Below are positions 23,127 to 31,709 of a DNA stretch of 34,150 nt, one piece after another. The notes beneath the pieces are model-generated. The model was not told the DNA's origin. It did no database searches and saw only the letters and a program-made list of their open reading frames with translations. The stretch spans positions 1 through 34,150 of the forward strand of contig NZ_JAODTZ010000074.1 of the NCBI RefSeq assembly GCF_025399795.1, written 5' to 3'. A program made the position numbers and the translations under genes. How positions within the stretch are numbered: the stretch's first letter is position 1; each line of letters starts with the position of its first letter. The DNA comes from Streptomyces rhizosphaerihabitans. GTDB lineage: Bacteria > Actinomycetota > Actinomycetes > Streptomycetales > Streptomycetaceae.

Positions 23127-24791
23127 ATGGACAAGCCTGTGCGGGGGGAATCTGTGGAGCGAGCTCCGGCAGCGCGGCTGTCCGGGGACCAGCTCAAGAA
23201 GCTGGCGGCTCTCGGATCAGAGCATCCGGCACCCGTCGGCGAGGTTCTCTTTTCGGCAGGTGACGCGTCCTACGACTTCTTTGTCGTTCTGGAGGGGACC
23301 GCGGAGATCATCGATCGGCTCGGTCAGCCGGAAGAGCGGCTCGTCGCGTCATACGGCAAAGCGGAGTTCCTGGGTGAGATAGGCATGCTGACGGGCGAGC
23401 GCTCACGCTTCGCCGGCGTCATGAAGAGCCCGGGCCGACTGCTGAGGGTGCCGCTGGAGCAGATCCGGACGATCGTCGCGCAAGACAGTGATCTCAGCGA
23501 GCTCATCCTTCGGACATTCCTCGTACGACGGGCGAACCTGTTGAGAAGGGGTGCGGGTATCACCCTCATCGGTTCCCGCTATGACGAACGATGCCGAGTC
23601 CTGTTGCATTCGTTCTCACTCAGCAGGACGGCCGTGGAGTGGCTGGACCTGGAGGATCGGCCAGAGGCCGAGATGCTTTTGCGAAGGTTCAAGGTATCCC
23701 TGACAGACCTTCCCATCGTCCTCGTCCCCGGCCGGCCAATGCTGCGCAATCCACAGCCGGCCGACATTGCCGCAGAGTTCGGAGAATCGCCGCACGCAGT
23801 CGACGATCAGGAGATGTGCGACCTGCTCGTCGTCGGTGGCGGCCCGGGCGGTCTGGCGGCCGCGGTCTACGGCGCATCCGAGGGACTGACGACCGCCCTC
23901 ATCGACGCGGACGCCTTTGGCGGTCAAGCCGCTACATCATCGAGAATTGAGAACTACCTAGGATTCCCGGCTGGTCTGCCCGGTGCCGAATTGGCGGCCC
24001 GAGGGACCATCCAGGCGGCAAAATTCGGAGTGCGGCTTCATCGGAACGCCCGCGCGGCGGCCTTCACCAGCGAGGACGGTATCCACACCGTCACCTGCGA
24101 CGACGGCCGGGCATTCAGCGCTCGCGACGTCATCATCGCCACCGGTGCCAACCACCGGCGCCTGGCCGTGCCCGGCATCGAAGCCTGGGAGAGCACCGGC
24201 GTCTACTACGCCGCCACGGTTGTCGAGGCGACGTACTCGCGCGGGCGACCTGTGGCAGTGATCGGCGGCGCGAATTCGGCAGGTCAGGCGGCACTGTTCC
24301 TGGCCCGGACGTCTGATCCGGTGTACCTCGTGGTCCGCGGAGACGACCTTGATCGTTCGATGTCCCGCTACCTGATCGACGCGATCGCCGCCGACCCGAG
24401 GATCCATGTGCGGGTACACACGGAGGTGGTCGGTATTTCCGCCGGCTCCGAGGTGACAGGGCTTGATGTCGTGGACCGGACGAGCCGACGCCGCTCCGCA
24501 CTGACGGTCAGTGCCGTCTTCGTGTTCATCGGTGTCACGCCCTGCACGGACTGGCTCGACGGGCGGCCGGCGATGGATCCCGACGGCTTCCTGCTGACCG
24601 GGCAGGACGTCGCCCTCCCTGCGGGGCATCGCATGCCGCTGCACTTTGAAACCAGCGTGCCCGGGGTGTTCTGCGTCGGTGACGCGCGAAGTGGAAGCGT
24701 GAAACGAGTCGCCGCCGCGGTTGGGGAGGGTTCCGCAGCGGTGCGGCTCATCTTCGACCGACGCAGAATCGATGGGGCGGAAGTCCTGTGA
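23127..24791 (+). CDS. Cyclic-nucleotide-binding domain fused to thioredoxin-reductase-like FAD oxidoreductase
   Basis: The 554-residue protein has three modules. Residues 20-135 are a cNMP-binding fold (VGEVLFSAGD ... FLGEIGMLTGERSR phosphate cassette). Residues about 143-222 form a thioredoxin/glutaredoxin-like segment with a single cysteine (C156). Residues 231-554 are a TrxR-type reductase: FAD motif VVGGGPGGLAAA (235-246), FGGQAATSSRIENYLGFP, ATG, NAD(P) motif VIGGANSAGQAA and VFCVGDAR. The redox CxxC is replaced by YYAAT, so it cannot reduce thioredoxin in the usual way. The start follows GGAAGAAGG. Regulation by a cyclic nucleotide is an inference from the domain. Confidence 0.92.
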   Translation: MDKPVRGESVERAPAARLSGDQLKKLAALGSEHPAPVGEVLFSAGDASYDFFVVLEGTAEIIDRLGQPEERLVASYGKAEFLGEIGMLTGERSRFAGVMKSPGRLLRVPLEQIRTIVAQDSDLSELILRTFLVRRANLLRRGAGITLIGSRYDERCRVLLHSFSLSRTAVEWLDLEDRPEAEMLLRRFKVSLTDLPIVLVPGRPMLRNPQPADIAAEFGESPHAVDDQEMCDLLVVGGGPGGLAAAVYGASEGLTTALIDADAFGGQAATSSRIENYLGFPAGLPGAELAARGTIQAAKFGVRLHRNARAAAFTSEDGIHTVTCDDGRAFSARDVIIATGANHRRLAVPGIEAWESTGVYYAATVVEATYSRGRPVAVIGGANSAGQAALFLARTSDPVYLVVRGDDLDRSMSRYLIDAIAADPRIHVRVHTEVVGISAGSEVTGLDVVDRTSRRRSALTVSAVFVFIGVTPCTDWLDGRPAMDPDGFLLTGQDVALPAGHRMPLHFETSVPGVFCVGDARSGSVKRVAAAVGEGSAAVRLIFDRRRIDGAEVL

Positions 24792-25026
24792 CAGCCGGCG
24801 TGGGGCTTGATCGGTGGCTGTCCGGTACCTGCCGGTGCACACTGCCGGGCGCAGGTGCATTCTGAAAGGTGAGCGTCCCGGTCAGTGAGCCTGCCCAGCA
24901 GGCCCTTACGAGGCCTCAGCAGGGCCGGGTCCGCGAACCAGCGTCGGCGAAGCGAGCCAGGCACCCGCGAGGTGCGTACCGGTGGCCGCCGACGGACAAG
25001 GGTCATCTCGAATCAGGGAGTAGGTC

Positions 25027-25449
25027 ATGCCGTCCCTACACTTCCATGTGAACTCCTCGATGAGCCCAGGGGAGGTGATGGGCGTGCTGACGAACTTCAG
25101 CCCCTCCCGCGTCGACGAGTGGCCCTCCATCGATGCCGAGCACTTCCAGGTCCACGAGCGGGGTGATACCTGGGCGGAGGTGACCGAGGGCAACGACAAG
25201 TCGTGGGAGCGTGCGCGCTACGAATGGGACCCCTCGGCGAACAGGGTCACGGTCACCACTCGGGACTCGGTGCCCTTCGGCTCGGGGGGCTGGCAGTTCC
25301 AGATGACTCCCACGGATGACGGGACCCGTGTCGACGTCAGACTCGAACGGCACCCCGACTCGTTCACATCAAAGATGAAGTCCTCGATCATTCCCTTCGC
25401 CGGTCCGGTGTTCCGCAAGTCCTTCAAGGAACCCCTGCACACCGTGTAG
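25027..25449 (+). CDS. SRPBCC (START/polyketide-cyclase-like) family protein
   Basis: A 140-residue helix-grip fold protein: N-terminal strand and helix (HFHVNSSMSPGEVMGVLTNF), seven-strand sheet with WAEVTEG, WERARYEWD, TRDSVPFGSGGWQFQMTPT and DGTRVDVRLERHPD, then a long C-terminal helix. AGGGAG precedes the ATG at about 8 bases. Such proteins bind hydrophobic ligands or act as cyclases or thioesterase-like factors. No biosynthetic neighbours are present, so the role is open. It is followed by a GPP34 gene 76 bp on. Confidence 0.82.
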   Translation: MPSLHFHVNSSMSPGEVMGVLTNFSPSRVDEWPSIDAEHFQVHERGDTWAEVTEGNDKSWERARYEWDPSANRVTVTTRDSVPFGSGGWQFQMTPTDDGTRVDVRLERHPDSFTSKMKSSIIPFAGPVFRKSFKEPLHTV

Positions 25450-25525
25450 TCGCGAGGAGGTCGCCGACGACCGGGCGTGGTCGGTGGGGACGCACCGTTG
25501 TCGATGTCTCCGAGGGGAGCCGTTC

Positions 25526-26125
25526 ATGACCACGGCGAAAGATCTGTTCATCATCGCCATGGACCTGAAGCATCCCGTGGGGCAGGGCGACCTGTCCCTC
25601 GCGCTCGCGGGAGCCGAGCTGATCGATCTCATCGGTGCGGGGGCGGTCGCCGTGGACGCCGACCACATCGTGCCGGGTGGACCGCCGCCGCTGGGCGATC
25701 GAATCCTGGGCGAGGCTGCGGCAGGTCTCACGCGGCAGGCACCGTACGAGCGGATCGAGGACTGGCTGTGGCGCCGGGGCCGAGACCTCTCGGCCGCATA
25801 CCAGGCCGACCTGGAGGAGAACGGTGAGCTGAAGCCGCAGCGAAGCAGCCGGTTGTCCTTCGGCTCGGAAAGCCTGGAACCGGTCGATACGCCTGCGCGC
25901 CGCCGTGCGGTCGACCGCTGGGAAGAGCAGGAACCCGTCCTGACCGCCCTCGTCGCAGTCCTGAGCATCGACGACGAACCATCCGACGACGAGACCGGCC
26001 TCGATGACGAGGCCGTGACGATGGTGGTGGCCGCCGTCCACGACGCGGTGATGGAGCTGGAGGCGGTACGGCAGCGGCGGACCATCGAGAACGCGGCCTT
26101 CGCCAACCTCTGGCGCGGACCATGA
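25526..26125 (+). CDS. GPP34 (GOLPH3/VPS74-like) phosphoprotein
   Basis: The 199-residue all-helical protein has the family order: start MTTAKDLFIIAMD, GQGDLSLALAGAELIDLIGAGAV, DAD, LLR-type PVLTALVAVLSID and the closing VAAVHDAVMELEAVRQRRTIENAAFANLWRGP. GPP34 proteins bind phosphoinositides in eukaryotes; bacterial members, abundant in actinomycetes, have no settled function. ATG 25526 follows GAGGGGAG at 7 bases, preferred over the longer frame from 25484. Confidence 0.88.
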   Translation: MTTAKDLFIIAMDLKHPVGQGDLSLALAGAELIDLIGAGAVAVDADHIVPGGPPPLGDRILGEAAAGLTRQAPYERIEDWLWRRGRDLSAAYQADLEENGELKPQRSSRLSFGSESLEPVDTPARRRAVDRWEEQEPVLTALVAVLSIDDEPSDDETGLDDEAVTMVVAAVHDAVMELEAVRQRRTIENAAFANLWRGP

Positions 26126-26143
26126 GCCGGGCATGGCCACCGG

Positions 26144-26437
26144 TCAGGCCCCGGACAGGGTGACGCAGGCGTACAGGCGTAGGGGGCTCATGCCGTGGCG
26201 GGTCTTCATGGGCTCGTTGCTGCGGCCGCCCTCCACCCAGCGCTTGCGCCACTCGATGGCCGTTCGGATTTCCGTGGCCCACAGAAGGTAGTTGGGGCTG
26301 AAGCCGTCGAGGGTGGCGTGGCTGGTGCCGCCTGCCCACATGTGCAGGCGCTCGTCGTCCAGGAGGACGACCGCGGCGGCCAGCATCAGGTCACCGCGGT
26401 CGACGCGGACCACACGGGCGTTGTCGCCCAGGGCCAT
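26144..26437 (-). pseudogene. C-terminal fragment of GNAT/peptidogalycan-type acyltransferase
   Basis: The 97-codon frame (MLAAAVVLLDDERLHMWAGG, THATLDGFSPNYLLWATEIR-like, then GGRSNEPMKTRHGMSPLRLY) matches the second half of FemAB-like GNAT (Acetyltransf_6) proteins, which are normally about 350 residues. The first half is not found upstream, where unrelated sequence begins. It is a truncated remnant. Confidence 0.65.
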
Positions 26438-26675
26438 GACGAAGTCGGCTGAGCGTTCTCACCAAAGGTTGGGCGGAAAGCTGCTTCTCACCGCAGGTTG
26501 AGCGCGTGCCATCGCGGCCCGTGCCGAGGCCGGTGTCGGCCGACGAGGGCCTGTAGAGGTCCGGGAAGTACCGGATTTGCCGGTAGGACTCAGCGCTCTC
26601 TGGAGGGTCGGTGTAGCCCGCGCACGGCACCGGAATCCCGCAAGAGGCGGTCAACGCCCGCACTACGATGCGCGG
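26438..26675. other. Mosaic spacer with minus-strand coding-like scrap
   Basis: On the minus strand about 26500-26640 reads YTDPPESAESYRQIRYFPDL then YRPSSADTGLGTGRD with coding-like composition but no start and no continuation. I treat it as another gene fragment of unknown family. Confidence 0.4.
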
Positions 26676-27085
26676 ATGAGCGAGCTGGCGGCGGACGTAC
26701 GGCGCACCCTGCACCAGCGCGGACCGCTGCGCCGCGCGCTGCTGGACACCTCCGTGTAGCGGGCACCCGGCGGCTGGCCCTCGTTCGTCGCCGGGGCACG
26801 GGCAGGGAACTTGCGGTGCCTGATCCCGGTTCACGTGTGGGAAGAGGTTCCGCGGGTGCTGGCCGACCGATACCACGAGGGGCGGCCGGTTCGACCTAGG
26901 CGCGGGCACTGGACCTGTGGCAGTCCCGGTACGCGCCCGTCCTGTACGTCGTGGACGCCGTCAGCCTGCCGATGACCCCGAAGGCTCAGGATCTCGGCAG
27001 ACGGGACGCCTCCGATGTACCCGTGCTGCTGGCCGGGGTGATCACCCCGGCGGTCATCATCGGGACCGACGCGGATCTCGTTCTT
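26676..27085 (+). pseudogene. Frameshifted PIN-domain gene remnant
   Basis: Three frames join into one protein-like path: MSELAADVRRTLHQRGPLRR ALLDTSV (26676-26759), LRCLIPVHVWEEVPRVLADR YHEG (about 26810-26880), then RALDLWQSRYAPVLYVVDAV ... PVLLAGVITPAVIIGTDADL (about 26905-27085). The order (LDTS acidic strand, VWEEVPRVL helix, D-x-PVLLA, II-x-TDADL) fits a PIN ribonuclease fold. At least two frameshifts and a stop make it non-functional. Confidence 0.55.
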
Positions 27086-27180
27086 CAGGTCCAGGTGGCG
27101 CTGGGTGAGCGCGTTGCGGGGGACATCGGCCTCGGTGGCCAGGGCAACGATGGTCAGGGCGCTGTTCGAGCGTTTTGGGG
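27070..27180 (-). pseudogene. HTH-like fragment
   Basis: The minus strand reads PKRSNSALTIVALATEADVP then RNALTQRHLDLKNE, a helix-turn-helix-like start typical of small regulators that accompany integrase/transposase modules. It is confined to about 37 codons between the PIN remnant and the integrase start. Confidence 0.45.
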
Positions 27181-28358
27181 TGCCGACCTGGACTTCGATC
27201 GACTGCTGGGACACCGGGGCGGGATGCGGGCTCCGGCAGGGTGAGATCGTGGGTCTCGCTGAGGACGCGCTCGATTTCGATGCTCTGGCGACGGTCGTTC
27301 CCCTCCTCGTCAAACCGGGGCGGGGGCGGCCCACTTCCGAACTGCTGCGGCGGGCGCTGCGCTTGTATGTTCTGCCGGTCAACCGCCGGGAGCGGGAGCG
27401 GCCGGAGGAGATCGTGGCGGCCGTGCGGTGGATCGACAAGGCCTCGCTTCCCGTGGGGGAGTTGCAAGAGATCGCCCGTGTTCATGGGCTGATCGACGGG
27501 TTGGGGCGGAGGCTGGACGGCAAGCCTGCGGCGACCCAGACGTATCGGCGTCGGAGGGCGGTGGTCTTCAACGCGCTTGAGTATGCAGTGGAGTTGGAGT
27601 GCCTAACGTCCAACCCGATGAGCCGGGTGCGCCGTAAGCGGGGCAAGCGTGCGGTGCAGGAGGTTGACCGGCGGGTGGTGGTCAACCGTCGGCAGGCTCG
27701 GGAGCTACTGACCGCGCTCACCTACGTGGGTGGCTACGACCGTGCGAGCGGCCGGCGGCTCCGGGCGTTCTTCGGATGCCTGTACTACGCGGCCATGCGA
27801 CCGGGGGAGGCACTCGGGCTCCGCCGCTCCGACTGCACGCTTCCGGCGTCGGGCTGGGGACGTATCGAGCTGGCGGGGACGCGCCCCACTGCTGGGAAGG
27901 CGTGGACGGACTCGGGGGAGGCGCACGATCGGCGCGGCCTGAAGCAGCGGGCTCACGGGGAAGTGCGCATCGTGCCGATTCCGCCTCCACTGGTGCGGCT
28001 GCTCCGGGAGCACCTGAAGGAGTTCGGTACGGCCGCCGACGGCAGGCTGTTCTCCAGCGAGCGGGGCAATGTGATCGCGGCCTCGTCGTACTCGCGGGCG
28101 TGGAAACGGGCTCGGGAACTGGCGCTCGTCCCGCACCAGGTGTCTTCGGTGCTGGCCTTCCGTCCGTACGACCTCCGTCACGCGGGCGTCTCCCAGTGGC
28201 TCAACTCCGGTGTACCCGCCCCGGAGGTAGCAGCCCGTGCCGGTCACTCGGTCGACGTCTTGCTGAAGATCTACGCCAAGTGCATCGACGGCCAGGAGCA
28301 AGAGATGAACGAGCGAATCCTGAAGGGCCTGGGAGAGGAGGACGACACCGAAGACTGA
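27105..28358 (+). CDS. Chimeric tyrosine recombinase (integrase) with abnormal N-terminus
   Basis: An open frame of 417 codons; the true start is uncertain (GTG 27105 or ATG 27151). From about codon 62 onward it follows one integrase family: SAM-like core domain (TYRRRRAVVFNALEYAVELE), then Arg in MRPGEALGL, KQRAHGEVRIVPIP, RPYDLRHAGVSQWL, ARAGHSVDVLL and Tyr in KIYAKCIDG, so every catalytic residue is present. Codons about 45-60, GCGLRQGEIVGLAEDALDFD, instead match the Arg-I box of a different integrase type, joined at DALAT. The usual N-terminal arm-binding domain is lost. Activity is doubtful. Confidence 0.72.
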   Translation: MSALRGTSASVARATMVRALFERFGVPTWTSIDCWDTGAGCGLRQGEIVGLAEDALDFDALATVVPLLVKPGRGRPTSELLRRALRLYVLPVNRRERERPEEIVAAVRWIDKASLPVGELQEIARVHGLIDGLGRRLDGKPAATQTYRRRRAVVFNALEYAVELECLTSNPMSRVRRKRGKRAVQEVDRRVVVNRRQARELLTALTYVGGYDRASGRRLRAFFGCLYYAAMRPGEALGLRRSDCTLPASGWGRIELAGTRPTAGKAWTDSGEAHDRRGLKQRAHGEVRIVPIPPPLVRLLREHLKEFGTAADGRLFSSERGNVIAASSYSRAWKRARELALVPHQVSSVLAFRPYDLRHAGVSQWLNSGVPAPEVAARAGHSVDVLLKIYAKCIDGQEQEMNERILKGLGEEDDTED

Positions 28359-28444
28359 CTGGCACAGCCCACACGCCCTTCACGCGAGCCTCGGAGAGAT
28401 CCGGGGCTTCGTCGTGTCGCAGGCGTGTCGGACTCTCGCGAGGC

Positions 28445-29218
28445 TTACTGGCCCCGCTCCGCGGGAACTGCGGGCAGACCCGCGGCGCCGGTCAAGGTGG
28501 CGGGCTCTAGGAGTCCCGCCACTACAGCTTGGATAATGACGTCGTTGGCTATCCGCTCGCTCCCCACCCCGGCGATGTAGAGCCGGAAAGGCACTACCAG
28601 CATGAGAGCCCACCAAGGGGAGTACAGACAACTGAGCGTGGCTGCGAGACCTATGAGGGAGTAGGCGACGTTCTTGCGGAACTCTGCCTCTCCCACGGCT
28701 CGGTCGTACTCGTTGAACAAGTCGTAGTTGGCGATCAGTAGTTTGATGCGAAGCTGCCTGGTCTCGCCAAGAACGTCACGTGCCACAAGGTTGACCAGAC
28801 CACGTTCGCCCTGCGCACGTCGAGGATCTCTGGTTTCTCCTGGTTTCGGCACCAGCACTCGCCCTTGCTCCTGCAGGAATCGGACCAGGTCATCGAACGC
28901 GAGCTTCGACACGCGTGGCGTGAGGGCCATCTGAATGTTCCTGAGCCTCGCCGACTTCCGTGCTTCCTGCACATTCACAGTGGCAACTCGGACCATCAAC
29001 ATCGCGCCGATGAGGTATGCGGCAAAAGCTGCGGACGCCAGCAATGCGGCAGGGCCCATCAAACCGCCGAGACGATACAGCGACGCCCACACACCATGTG
29101 CTTGCTCCCGGGTCGGGACCCGATGCTCCACGATCAGCCAGAGTGTCAAGAGCCAGATACATCCCGCCGACAGTGGTGCCCGGACGTCACGAAGGCCAGG
29201 CAGTAGGTTCGCCAGCAT
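28445..29218 (-). CDS. Four-helix membrane protein, unknown function
   Basis: A 257-residue protein with two hydrophobic helices near the N-terminus (APLSAGCIWLLTLWLIV and LGGLMGPAALLASAAFAAYL) and two near the end (VAYSLIGLAATLSCL and WALMLVVPFRLYIAGVG). A charged cytoplasmic domain of about 110 residues lies between. Start ATG 29218 is chosen for the strong AAGGAGG just upstream; the frame continues 35 codons further to a TTG without such a signal. No family is recognised. It faces the integrase tail and lies inside the mobile region, so it is probably acquired cargo. Confidence 0.68.
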   Translation of the reverse strand: MLANLLPGLRDVRAPLSAGCIWLLTLWLIVEHRVPTREQAHGVWASLYRLGGLMGPAALLASAAFAAYLIGAMLMVRVATVNVQEARKSARLRNIQMALTPRVSKLAFDDLVRFLQEQGRVLVPKPGETRDPRRAQGERGLVNLVARDVLGETRQLRIKLLIANYDLFNEYDRAVGEAEFRKNVAYSLIGLAATLSCLYSPWWALMLVVPFRLYIAGVGSERIANDVIIQAVVAGLLEPATLTGAAGLPAVPAERGQ

Positions 29219-29348
29219 CTCTCCTCCTTGATCCAACGTGCTGGCCGCATGGGGCAGCAGGGCCCTGGCTGAGTCCTGAGTGGCCGAGCCTGAGGCGCCT
29301 GCTGACAGCGGTGGTTGCGTCAAACGGGCGTGGGGCTAGTCGTGCGCA

Positions 29349-29381
29349 CCCGTGAGGTCTCGCATTGCGGGACCTCACGGG
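29349..29381. terminator. Perfect 11-bp inverted repeat
   Basis: CCCGTGAGGTC (29349-29359) pairs exactly with GACCTCACGGG (29371-29381) across an 11-base loop. It lies upstream of the membrane-protein gene, so it may be a terminator for leftward transcription or an operator. Confidence 0.5.
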
Positions 29382-29600
29382 TGGCCAGCGTGAAGGCTGA
29401 AGACGGGCCGCGTGGCCACATGCCCGGGATCTTCACTTGAACGCGGTCAGACGGAGAGACTTGGCCGCCTGCGCAGAGACGGGACAAGGAGACGGCAAAC
29501 GGCCCTTGACCTGCCGGAAGGGCCGCCAAGATCATTACGTCGTCATTACGTGATCACTGGCAAACGGCTGCTTCCGGCCGCATCTGGCTGCACATACGCG

Positions 29601-29640
29601 AAGACCCCGGCCTCAGCGTTTCCGCTGGTAACGGGGTCTT
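29601..29640 (-). terminator. Terminator downstream of the tRNA-Arg 3' end
   Basis: AAGACCCCG (29601-29609) pairs perfectly with CGGGGTCTT (29632-29640), flanked by A/T on both sides. It follows the tRNA-Arg fragment by 16 bp on the minus strand, the position of a native tRNA terminator. Confidence 0.8.
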
Positions 29641-29655
29641 TGGGCACCTCATAAG

Positions 29656-29702
29656 GGTGCCCCCGGCAGGATTCGAACCTGCGCACACGGCTCCGGAGGC
29701 CC
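29656..29702 (-). other. 3' half of tRNA-Arg(CCG): attachment-site (att) footprint
   Basis: Minus strand: anticodon loop CTCCGGA (anticodon CCG), 3' stem GCCGT, variable loop, T arm GCAGG-TTCGAAT-CCTGC, acceptor CGGGGGC and ACC. The 5' half (GCCCCCG acceptor, D arm, 5' anticodon stem) is absent: sequence upstream of the loop is unrelated. A break at the anticodon loop is a known crossover place for tyrosine integrases in tRNA genes. With the native-looking terminator to the left, the integrated DNA would lie to the right. Confidence 0.75.
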
Positions 29703-29833
29703 CTTGGGACCCGGGCAACGCAGCAAGTCACGGCGCTGCACGTGACAGATCCGGCGGGACGAGTCCACGGATAGTCCACGACTGGCTAAGCATCGCTTTG
29801 GAGTTCGATCAACGGCTAGATCTCCAACCAAGA

Positions 29834-31111
29834 TCAGTCCGGGGAGGACGACGGTGGTAGTCCGCGCGCCCCGTGGGTCTTGGCTCTGGTGAGCTTGGCT
29901 CCGGTGAGCCGTGCCCCTCGCAGGTCGGCGTTGGTGAGGTTTGCTCCGGTCAGGTTCACACCACGCAGGTCAGCGTCTGTTAGGTCGGCGCCGCTCAGGT
30001 CGGCGTTCGCCAGATTCGCGCTGTTCGTGACGGCGCCAGAGGTGATCTTGGATTGTAGGGACTTGTCAGCTGTGCTGAGTTTCGCGCCGTGTAGCTTCGC
30101 CCCGGTCAGGGACGCGCCCTGCAGGTTGGCATCAACCAGAATCGCCCCGGTCAGGTTCGTTCCTTGAAGGCTTGCACCTGTGATATCCGCGTCCCAGAGA
30201 ACAGCATTGGTGAGATTGGACGATTCGGTGCCGACTGGCGCATCCGGTCTTCGCCCCAACTCGGCCTCGTGCAAGTTCGTGCTGCTGAGGTCTGCACCAG
30301 TCAGGTTCGTCTCAACAAGTCCCGCGCCGGTCAGGTCTGCTCCGTCCAGTTGGGCATTGGTGAGGTTCGCGCGCAGGAATGTCGCTCCGCTCATGTTGGC
30401 CTCGTCGGCGAACGCGTTGCGCAGATCTACTCCCGCAAACACTGCATTCCGCAGGTCTGCACCATCCATGATCGCGTAGCTGAATGAGGAACGCGTGCTG
30501 GGAAGTTCGCCGCCCTTGGAGATTTTTGCGATGTCCTTGACGTCCCAGGTGAATAGCAGCAGGCCCCGCAGGTCCGTTCGGTTCCAGTCGAGCTGCGCAC
30601 CTCCGTCGTGGCCAGATGGGCGGCGGGCCAGCACATTCATCACGGCCGCCACATCAGTGGACGGGCGGCGTTTGAGCGCCACCGCAGAGTCCTTAGGCTC
30701 CTTCGCGAAGCCGCTGGCCGGTACGGGTGCGTGGCTTCGCATGTACGCCGACAGGACCGAGATGATCCTGGGCTGATCGCGAGGCGAGTCCTGCATGATG
30801 CGCTCCAACGCGTAGATCCCCCCGAAGCGCACATCCAACGATGGCGACCCCAGGTTGGTGATCGCGTCGTTGAACCGGCTGGTGAGCTGTCCCTGTTCGG
30901 CGACCCGTACTTCCCGCCAGGTGAACAGCAGCGCCAACACTGCGGCCAAGCCAGGCAAGGTGGCCACTGTGAGCCCTAGCCATTGAGCCCGGCCCAAGCC
31001 GCCGGCATCCTGCGCGCCCGCACCGCGGCTGCGGCGCCGTTGTCCGACCGCGCGCCTGTGCGCGATCCGGCTCAGTCTTCCACGGCCTGTATTGCTCCTC
31101 ACCTGGTCCAT
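29834..31111 (-). CDS. Membrane-anchored pentapeptide-repeat protein
   Basis: About 425 residues. A basic N-terminus is followed by one helix (WLGLTVATLPGLAAVLALLF, 44-63). A cytoplasmic block typical of actinomycete members follows (VRVAEQGQLTSRFNDAITNL, VRFGGIYALERIMQDS). From about residue 205 to 415 runs an A(D/N)LXX pentapeptide array (for example ANLTNAQLDGADLTGAGLVE), a right-handed quadrilateral beta-helix. ATG 31111 is assumed; GTG 31216 is an alternative and neither has a strong ribosome site. Some pentapeptide proteins mimic DNA and protect gyrase, but membrane-anchored ones have no known activity. It lies just inside the tRNA-Arg att footprint. Confidence 0.85.
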   Translation of the reverse strand: MDQVRSNTGRGRLSRIAHRRAVGQRRRSRGAGAQDAGGLGRAQWLGLTVATLPGLAAVLALLFTWREVRVAEQGQLTSRFNDAITNLGSPSLDVRFGGIYALERIMQDSPRDQPRIISVLSAYMRSHAPVPASGFAKEPKDSAVALKRRPSTDVAAVMNVLARRPSGHDGGAQLDWNRTDLRGLLLFTWDVKDIAKISKGGELPSTRSSFSYAIMDGADLRNAVFAGVDLRNAFADEANMSGATFLRANLTNAQLDGADLTGAGLVETNLTGADLSSTNLHEAELGRRPDAPVGTESSNLTNAVLWDADITGASLQGTNLTGAILVDANLQGASLTGAKLHGAKLSTADKSLQSKITSGAVTNSANLANADLSGADLTDADLRGVNLTGANLTNADLRGARLTGAKLTRAKTHGARGLPPSSSPD

Positions 31112-31709
31112 GGCAACCGACAGACACCGAAACGAGCTGACGCCACACTGGCGAGGCACCCGATCGCCAGGGTCATCCGCAAGCTTCGCGGCGTCGCCCA
31201 GCACGAGCCCGTACACCGGTCGCCTTTGAGAGGCGCGACAGCACGCTCGGGCTCACCGCTGACCTGCAGCTGGGACGATCACCTCCCCGAGTAGGTGATC
31301 TCCGGCGAGTTCGAGGCCCAGGGACACCCCAGCAATAATCACTGTGAAGCATGCGGTTTGGTCGACGGCGGGCATTCTCGATGCGGTCCCGCCTGAGCCT
31401 CAGCCGACGACAGTCAGCCACGGCAGCGGGCGCGCCGACCGACCACGCACGCGTGTGCCTCGCTGCACCCCCGCCGGCCTCAGCCACGCTGCCAATGCCG
31501 TCGATCAGAGCGACCCACGACGGCCGACCCGCCACGACGCCGCCTGAGCCATCAGCTTGGGAAGCTAAGGGTATCTGGGGCTTGTTCCGGGGCTGACCTG
31601 CGGCGGGGCAGCGTCGGGGCCTGACGGGCGGTCAACTGGTTCCCCGTGATTCCCCGCACGATCTGGCACGCGTCTGGCACGGACGTAACGATGTTCGTCG
31701 ACCGGGTTC
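31112..31709. other. Spacer with TCTGGCACG direct repeats
   Basis: About 600 bp without a convincing gene. TCTGGCACG occurs at 31662-31670 and 31673-31681, similar to the TGTGGCACGG pair at 33264/33275, which suggests integrase arm-type sites or integrase-gene ends. Confidence 0.5.

Larger units (their letters stand above)
29219..29655. other. Spacer with several hairpins between membrane gene and tRNA fragment
   Basis: Contains the inverted repeat 29349-29381, a GGCCCTT/AAGGGCC hairpin (29501-29524), a CATTACGT doublet (29533 and 29543) and the terminator at 29601-29640. No credible gene. Confidence 0.6.

Noticed and set aside
25027..25449. Polyketide cyclase in a biosynthetic cluster
   Set aside because: The SRPBCC protein has no synthase, tailoring or regulator genes nearby.
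29656..29760. Complete tRNA-Arg gene
   Set aside because: The acceptor 5' strand, D arm and 5' anticodon stem cannot be found; only the 3' half is present.
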